Shown: positions 6,074-10,463 of the stretch, piece after piece
Numbering within the stretch: the stretch's first letter is position 1
Layout: each line of letters opens with the position of its first letter
DNA from: Deltaproteobacteria bacterium
GTDB lineage: Bacteria; Desulfobacterota; Desulfobacteria; Desulfobacterales; SURF-15
NCBI GenBank assembly: GCA_024644775.1
Contig: JAHEHB010000133.1
Span: forward strand, 2,123-12,585
Direction: 5' to 3'
DNA length: 10,463 bases
Made by a program: the position numbers and the translations under genes
Notes under the pieces: model-generated
Told to the model about the DNA's origin: nothing
Seen by the model: the letters and a program-made list of their open reading frames with translations, nothing else
The model's database searches: none

Positions 6074-7096
6074 ATGGATTTCTGGGCTGAGCAGAAGGAA
6101 ACGGTGATTCTGGATCCCCGGGACGGTATGTCTCAAAAGGTGATACCCAGCGAGATCCGAAAAGATCCGCTTACGGAAAGAACTGCAAGGATTTGTCATT
6201 TTATGGCGCTAAAGTGGCAAAAACCTGATTTTGACCAGCTTATTTCAGGCACCGAAGAGAAGTGTCCTTTCTGTCCACAACATGTCATGCAAGTAACACC
6301 GTGCTTTCCCAAAGACATTGTACCGGAGGGACGTTTGGTTTCCAAAGACATGATCTTATTTCCAAACATCGCGCCCTATGATGGACTCAGTGCAGTCGCG
6401 ACGATGGGCGGTCGTCATTATATCCCCATGACAGAATTTGAAGCGGATCATGTATCAAACGCATTTCGGCTTGCGATGGCGTTTTTCCAAAGAATCAACG
6501 AAATGGATCATCCAGAGTCTGTCTATCATCTTATTAACTGGAATTACATGCCGGCATCGGGAAGCTCATTAATCCATCCCCATTTGCAGGTTTTTGTCAC
6601 ATCGGCTGCACCAAATCTCATGCGGGAAGAACTCGATGCATCCAAGATTTATGCTGAGGTCAATGGGACGAATTTCTGGGACGATTTCGTGAAAAACGAG
6701 ATAACCGGGGGAAAGCGCTATCTTGGAAAAATCGGCCGGACGCACTGGTTGAGTTCTTATGCGCCCATGGGCGTGGCGGGTGATGTTTTAGCTGTGGTAG
6801 ATGGCGTTTGTTCAACCATTGAGCTAACGGAAGGTGATCTTCAAGACATCTCAGAGGGGCTTACGCGGGCTATGGCTGCTTACGACACCATGGGAATCTA
6901 TACCTTCAACATGAATTTTTTTACCGGTTCACGGGCAGATGATCACACGCGATTTCATCTGCTTTTTTCTCCCCGAACCTTTTTCAATCAGACTTTGGGC
7001 ACCCCGGATGTCGGTGCACTGCGGAATCTCTACAACGAAAGCCTGTGTATGGCTTATCCGGAAGAGATCAATGAGATTCTAAAACCATACTTTTGA
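6074..7096 (+). CDS. GalT-like hexose-1-phosphate nucleotidyltransferase (HIT superfamily)
   Basis: A 340-residue protein of the galactose-1-phosphate uridylyltransferase family. Near the N-terminus EIRKDPLTERTARI (27-40) matches the usual GalT opening. The catalytic motif is HPHLQ at 168-172; by alignment with E. coli GalT (HPHGQ) His170 should be the nucleophile that carries UMP. The structural zinc ligands also seem present: Cys64 and Cys67 in CPFC, His115 and His168. The C-terminal half is divergent: where E. coli has LHAHFYPP, an iron-site segment, this protein has FHLLFSPR, so one histidine is lost. Length is close to the usual 340-350. The start at 6074 follows AAGGAGGG by 3 bases. No galK, galE or other sugar gene is nearby, so the substrate could be another sugar phosphate or nucleotide; true Leloir-pathway function is likely but not shown. 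It converges with the E3 gene. Confidence 0.85.
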   Translation: MDFWAEQKETVILDPRDGMSQKVIPSEIRKDPLTERTARICHFMALKWQKPDFDQLISGTEEKCPFCPQHVMQVTPCFPKDIVPEGRLVSKDMILFPNIAPYDGLSAVATMGGRHYIPMTEFEADHVSNAFRLAMAFFQRINEMDHPESVYHLINWNYMPASGSSLIHPHLQVFVTSAAPNLMREELDASKIYAEVNGTNFWDDFVKNEITGGKRYLGKIGRTHWLSSYAPMGVAGDVLAVVDGVCSTIELTEGDLQDISEGLTRAMAAYDTMGIYTFNMNFFTGSRADDHTRFHLLFSPRTFFNQTLGTPDVGALRNLYNESLCMAYPEEINEILKPYF

Positions 7097-7113
7097 AAAC
7101 GGAATGGTGGTAT

Positions 7114-7150
7114 TTTCGATTTTTGAATTTTGATTTTCGAATTGAATATT
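7114..7150 (+). repeat. TTTTCGA-type intergenic repeat, copy 2
   Basis: Begins 17 bases after the GalT-like stop. It is a run of TTTTCGA/TTTTTGA units that includes GATTTTCGAATTG at 7132-7144, identical to 5659-5671. The 98-base convergent gap between this gene and the E3 gene holds no GC-rich terminator hairpin that I can see, only this repeat and T runs. Confidence 0.6.
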
Positions 7151-7194
7151 TTGATTTCTAACTCATGACGTACAACGATAGGAAAACACTTTTT

Positions 7195-8622
7195 TTACTT
7201 TAGTTTTTTGGGTAGGATATGCGTTGAACTTCCGAGAAATATCTCAGCTGTTTCCATTTCGGTTTCAGACAAGGTTGGATGCGCGTGAACGGTTAATGCC
7301 AAGTCTTCAACGAGCGCTCCCATTTCGATGGCGAGCACACCTTCGGCAATCAGTCCCTCTGTTTCCCGGCCCACAATACCGACACCTAAAATTCGCTGAG
7401 TTTCAGGATCCGCAATGATTTTCGTCATTCCATCCGTCGCGCCCATAGTTGTTGCTCTTCCCGATGCCTGCCACGGAAACCGTTGAATCGAGATCGGCTG
7501 ATTGCGGTTTTGCGCCTCTTCCTCTGTTAGGCCGCACCATGCAATCTGTGGATCGGTGTACACGACAGCTGGAATGGCTCGAACATCGAACGCAGAAGGC
7601 TCCCCTGCAATCACCTCAGCAGCCACTTTTCCTTCACGGGCAGCCTTATGTGCCAACATAACGCCACCGGCTGCATCGCCTACAGCAAAAATCTTTTCAT
7701 CCGAAGTCCGTTGTTGATCATCGATCTCAACAAAACCGTTTTCATCTATCGTGACTTTGGTGGTTTCAAGACCGAGTCCTGCAGTATTCGGTTTTCGGCC
7801 GATTCCCACTATCACCCGGTCAAAAGTCTGCTCTGTTTTGGCGATTTCACCTTCAAGTTTAACATCCACGCCGGCCTGATTTTCGTTCATATCCACAACT
7901 TTCGTGTTGAGGTGGATGGATTCGAATATATCGTCTAGTTTTCTGCGAAGCGGTTTTACAAGGTCCTGATCGATACCGGGAAGCAGTCTATCGGTTAATT
8001 CCACAACGGACACACGACTGCCCAATGCAGCATAAATCGTTCCTATTTCTAATCCCACATAACCCCCACCTAAAATAAGCAGAGAATTCGGAATATCGTT
8101 TAATTCCAGCGCTCCGGTAGAGCTCATGATCCGGCTTCTTTTTTTAGGTGAAACACCGGGAAACCGTATCGGATGAGAACCCGTAGCCAGAATTGCATGC
8201 TTATATTTAATATGGCTCACCTCGGAATCATTCAAACGCACTGAATCGGACCCTTCGAATACGGCCCGACCCTTCAACCTCTGAATGCCTCGTTTATCGC
8301 TCAGATTAACCAGGCCTTTTGCTAGTTTATCGATTACTTTTCCTTTCCATTTCCGTATCCCTTCCAAATTGATCTTAGGTCTGTCAAAGGTAATCCCCAT
8401 GTTCGCCGAACGTCCAGCATCATGAATAAGCTCCGCTAGGTAAAGGAGCGTTTTTGAGGGTATACACCCACGAAAGAGACACACACCACCCGGTCTCTCC
8501 GCCATATCGACCAGTGTAACATCCATACCCAGATCCGCTGCCCGAAAAGCAGCGGAATAACCACCCGGCCCACCACCAATTACCAGAACTTCAGTTTCCT
8601 GAGCCAATTCACCCATTACCAT
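7195..8622 (-). CDS. lpdA: Dihydrolipoyl dehydrogenase (E3)
   Basis: A 475-residue FAD enzyme that reoxidises the dihydrolipoyl group on E2 and reduces NAD+. The FAD-binding GGGPGG is at 16-21. The redox-active disulfide is Cys48-Cys53 in GGVCLFRGCIPSK; many E3 proteins have NV where this has FR. The second dinucleotide fold is GGGYVG at 185-190, and Glu208 at the end of the next strand indicates NAD+ rather than NADP+. The FAD-contacting segment IFAVGDAAG follows, and the dimer-interface dyad is His448 and Glu453 in HPTLSE, so the active site is complete. The ATG at 8622 has a GGAGA about 9 bases upstream; a second ATG two codons later is less well placed. It is the last gene of the operon, 87 bases after E2, and that gap carries a repeat. 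As a shared subunit it could also serve other lipoate complexes. Confidence 0.95.
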   Translation of the reverse strand: MVMGELAQETEVLVIGGGPGGYSAAFRAADLGMDVTLVDMAERPGGVCLFRGCIPSKTLLYLAELIHDAGRSANMGITFDRPKINLEGIRKWKGKVIDKLAKGLVNLSDKRGIQRLKGRAVFEGSDSVRLNDSEVSHIKYKHAILATGSHPIRFPGVSPKKRSRIMSSTGALELNDIPNSLLILGGGYVGLEIGTIYAALGSRVSVVELTDRLLPGIDQDLVKPLRRKLDDIFESIHLNTKVVDMNENQAGVDVKLEGEIAKTEQTFDRVIVGIGRKPNTAGLGLETTKVTIDENGFVEIDDQQRTSDEKIFAVGDAAGGVMLAHKAAREGKVAAEVIAGEPSAFDVRAIPAVVYTDPQIAWCGLTEEEAQNRNQPISIQRFPWQASGRATTMGATDGMTKIIADPETQRILGVGIVGRETEGLIAEGVLAIEMGALVEDLALTVHAHPTLSETEMETAEIFLGSSTHILPKKLK

Positions 8623-8676
8623 ATGTACTCGTCTCCATATCTTAAAAACAAGTTAGGGGCTTTGAAAACACCTATT

Positions 8677-8705
8677 GGAAAATCACACTTCGAAAATCGA
8701 AAATC
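8677..8705 (-). repeat. TTTTCGA-type intergenic repeat, copy 3
   Basis: On the minus strand GATTTTCGATTTTCGAA (8705-8689) starts 4 bases after the E2 stop and is identical to 5652-5668; a shorter GATTTTCC unit follows at 8684-8677. It occupies the gap between the E2 and E3 genes inside the operon. Confidence 0.65.
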
Positions 8706-8709
8706 ACAA

Positions 8710-10005
8710 CTAAGTCATCGTCATCATCAGTACATCCGGGTCTTCCAGTGCATCGATAATCACCCTCAGGAAGCGGTGCGCATCACCGCCGTCCAACACC
8801 CGGTGGTCGATCGTAATCACGATGGGTAGAATGAGTCGTGGAACAATGTCATGGACATTTTCCCGTTTTTCTACAACCACCGGTTTCATGCGCGCAGCGC
8901 CCATCCCCATGATGGCGGCTTCTGGGTAATTGATAATTGGGGCAAAGTGTCCACCGCCCATGTGACCGATATTCGTAATTGTAAACGTCCCGCCTTGCAT
9001 CTCATCCAAGGTTATTTTTCGTTGACGGGTTCGCTGTACGAGATCGAACAGTTCGATGGCAAGGTCTGTTAAACTCTTTCGATCCACATCGCGAATGATT
9101 GGAACAAACAATCCCTCATCGGTATCTACCGCAACTCCTATGTGGAAATATTTTTTAAGAATCAGTTCACCGGTAATGGTATCCAGAGCTGCGTTAAAGT
9201 TCGGGTGGGTTTTTAAAGCGGTTACAGCCGCTTTGAGTGCGAACACCGTCAGGGTCAGCCTCCCTCCCTTCGACTCTATATTTGCCTTGTGTTGCTGGCG
9301 AAACGCTTCCAGTTTGGTAATATCCACTTCAGCCTGGCTGGTGACATGAGGAATTTGGCTCCAGGATAGCGCCATTTGTTTCGCTGTAGCCCTTCGAACG
9401 GAACGGACAGGGATTCGCTCGACAGGGCCCCATTTTGTAAAATCAGGTAACGCCGGTACTTCTGTTTTGATGAAACTTGCCTCTGTGGGTATTTCTGTTG
9501 GTGGAATCGGTGCTTTTTCAACCGTTGTTTCCAGCGGTTTACCTTTCTCTGCAAATGCTCGGACATCATCCGCCGTGACCAATCCTCCAGGCCCGCTGGG
9601 TGCGACCTTGTAAAGATCGATCCCTAACTCCCTGGCAAGACGCCGTGTTGCAGGAGAAGCCGGTACCGGTGCCTTAACCCTGGCCAAAACCGGTGGTGCG
9701 ACAGCATCTTTCGCGGGTTCAACAGGGATTTCGGCCGCCTCCTCTTTGCCGGTCGATTTTGCCTCAGTGTCGTCGCTAAACATCATGAGCACATCTCCGA
9801 CTTTTAGAACATCACCGGGATTGACATGAATTTCAGTCACGGTTGCTGTAAAAGGGGATGGAATTTCTACAGCTGCCTTATCTGTTTCCACCTCTAAAAT
9901 TGGATCACCTTCCTTTATTTCGTCACCCACCGAGACCATTATTGAAAGCACCTCTCCTTCGTGAATACCTTCTCCCAAATCCGGCAATTGAAAGGATCTC
10001 GACAT
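8710..10005 (-). CDS. 2-oxoacid dehydrogenase dihydrolipoyl acyltransferase (E2)
   Basis: A 431-residue E2 core subunit that transfers the acyl group from lipoate to coenzyme A. One lipoyl domain occupies about 2-77, with the lipoylated Lys43 in VETDKAAVEI. A short Ala/Pro/Glu linker follows, then a peripheral-subunit-binding domain at 115-152 (PASPATRRLARELGID to ADDVRAF), which holds E1 and E3. A second linker leads to the acyltransferase domain from about 195. Its catalytic motif is HRVLDGG with His401 and Asp405. The start at 10005 has a GGGGAG 6 to 9 bases upstream, and the gene lies 17 bases after the E1 beta stop. A single lipoyl domain fits pyruvate, branched-chain oxoacid or acetoin complexes of E1 alpha/beta type, so the substrate is not assigned and no specific symbol is given. 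The protein ends in an unusual Met/Thr-rich tail (VLMMTMT). Confidence 0.94.
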   Translation of the reverse strand: MSRSFQLPDLGEGIHEGEVLSIMVSVGDEIKEGDPILEVETDKAAVEIPSPFTATVTEIHVNPGDVLKVGDVLMMFSDDTEAKSTGKEEAAEIPVEPAKDAVAPPVLARVKAPVPASPATRRLARELGIDLYKVAPSGPGGLVTADDVRAFAEKGKPLETTVEKAPIPPTEIPTEASFIKTEVPALPDFTKWGPVERIPVRSVRRATAKQMALSWSQIPHVTSQAEVDITKLEAFRQQHKANIESKGGRLTLTVFALKAAVTALKTHPNFNAALDTITGELILKKYFHIGVAVDTDEGLFVPIIRDVDRKSLTDLAIELFDLVQRTRQRKITLDEMQGGTFTITNIGHMGGGHFAPIINYPEAAIMGMGAARMKPVVVEKRENVHDIVPRLILPIVITIDHRVLDGGDAHRFLRVIIDALEDPDVLMMTMT

Positions 10006-10022
10006 TTTTTACTCCCCCCTCG

Positions 10023-10463
10023 TTAGATGCTCAACATTTTTTTTACAGAGTGTACGATTCTGTGAACATTCGGAAGATAGCTTTTCTCGCGACTGAACAA
10101 TGGGATGACAATATCAAATCCGGTAATTCGGGAAATGGGGGCTTCCAAATAATAGAACGCCTTTTCCATGATGCGAGATACGATTTCAGCACCCGGACCG
10201 AAACTGGTAGGCGCCTCGTGTATGATCGCTGCACGCCCCGTTTTTCGCACGGATTGAACAAATAATTCATCGTCCAGCGGTGAGATCGTCAGCAAATCGA
10301 TTACTTCGGACTCGATTCCATGCGTCTCCTTGAGCTCGCGTGCTGCTTCCAGTGTCGGACGCATCATCGCACCATAGGATATCATTGTAAGATCGTTGCC
10401 TTCCCGAACCAGTTGGGATTTCCCAATGGGCAATGTCTCGTCTTTTTCCGGAACTTCTTCCCT
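10023..10463 (-). CDS. 2-oxoacid dehydrogenase E1 component, beta subunit (partial, N-terminus off window)
   Basis: The last 146 residues of an E1 beta subunit; the frame is open to the right edge. The visible part is the transketolase C-terminal domain: LPIGKSQLVREGNDLTMISYG, then EVIDLLTISPLDDE, then IIHEAPTSFGPGAEI, and a final RITGFDIVIP region ending in HRIVHSVKKMLSI. A TTG at 10433 could be read as a start, but upstream codons (REEVPEKDET) continue the family sequence, so it is internal. The thiamine diphosphate and E1 alpha contacts lie in the missing N-terminal half. With E1 alpha it decarboxylates a 2-oxoacid and acylates the lipoyl group of E2. It is followed 17 bases later by the E2 gene; E1 alpha is expected just upstream, beyond the window. 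Whether the substrate is pyruvate or a branched-chain oxoacid cannot be told from this part. Confidence 0.93.
   Translation of the reverse strand, partial: REEVPEKDETLPIGKSQLVREGNDLTMISYGAMMRPTLEAARELKETHGIESEVIDLLTISPLDDELFVQSVRKTGRAAIIHEAPTSFGPGAEIVSRIMEKAFYYLEAPISRITGFDIVIPLFSREKSYLPNVHRIVHSVKKMLSI

Noticed and set aside
7144..7210. T-rich convergent gap as a bidirectional Rho-independent terminator
   Set aside because: There are long T and A runs but no GC-rich stem next to them; the only inverted repeats found are short A/T arms.
10023..10433. TTG at 10433 as the start of a short E1 beta-like gene
   Set aside because: The frame stays open to the window edge and the codons before the TTG continue typical E1 beta sequence, so this is the end of a longer gene cut by the window.
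1..10463. CRISPR array, tRNA, rRNA, integrase, transposase or phage genes
   Set aside because: I looked for regularly spaced repeats, tRNA-like cloverleaf ends and mobile-element protein motifs and saw none; the repeats present are short, few and irregularly spaced.

Overview
The window looks like chromosomal sequence from a Gram-negative, outer-membrane-bearing bacterium, most likely a Desulfobacterota (delta-proteobacterial) lineage. This placement is inferred from three things: a STAS-fused MlaE permease in a Mla/Pqi-type lipid-transport operon, the style of the GalT-like and dihydrolipoyl dehydrogenase proteins, and short T-rich intergenic repeats. No rRNA, tRNA or other phylogenetic marker is present, so the placement is tentative. 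There is no sign of phage, insertion sequence, CRISPR array or integrase.

Layout. (1) Positions 1-3541, minus strand: a four-gene retrograde/anterograde lipid-transport operon read right to left as STAS-MlaE permease, MlaF-type ATPase, single-MCE-domain MlaD/PqiB-like protein, and PqiC-like lipoprotein (cut by the left edge). (2) Positions 3542-3663: a divergent AT-rich promoter region with a good sigma70-like promoter for the lipid operon and an inverted repeat. (3) Positions 3664-5633, plus strand: an alpha/beta hydrolase followed by two tandem small nitroreductase-family flavoproteins. (4) Positions 5634-6073: a 440-base gene-poor stretch with two kinds of short repeats, a doubtful 47-codon ORF and a set of overlapping hairpins just before the next gene. 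(5) Positions 6074-7096, plus strand: a GalT/HIT-superfamily nucleotidyltransferase. (6) Positions 7195-10463, minus strand: the end of a 2-oxoacid dehydrogenase operon, read right to left as E1 beta (cut by the right edge), E2 acyltransferase and E3 dihydrolipoyl dehydrogenase.

How the genes work together. The left operon should encode an inner-membrane ABC machine (permease plus ATPase) carrying a periplasm-spanning MCE/coiled-coil protein and an outer-membrane lipoprotein, moving phospholipids or other hydrophobic molecules between the membranes. The right operon should encode a lipoate-dependent complex that converts a 2-oxoacid (pyruvate, a branched-chain oxoacid or acetoin) to an acyl-CoA and NADH; the E1 alpha subunit is expected just off the right edge. 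The middle genes look like ordinary accessory metabolism with no obvious shared pathway.

I found no clearly new system. The items most worth a second look are the mutually exclusive hairpins in front of the GalT-like gene, a T-rich repeat that sits just after three different stop codons on the sense strand, and an inverted-repeat-bounded segment at 5766-5980.
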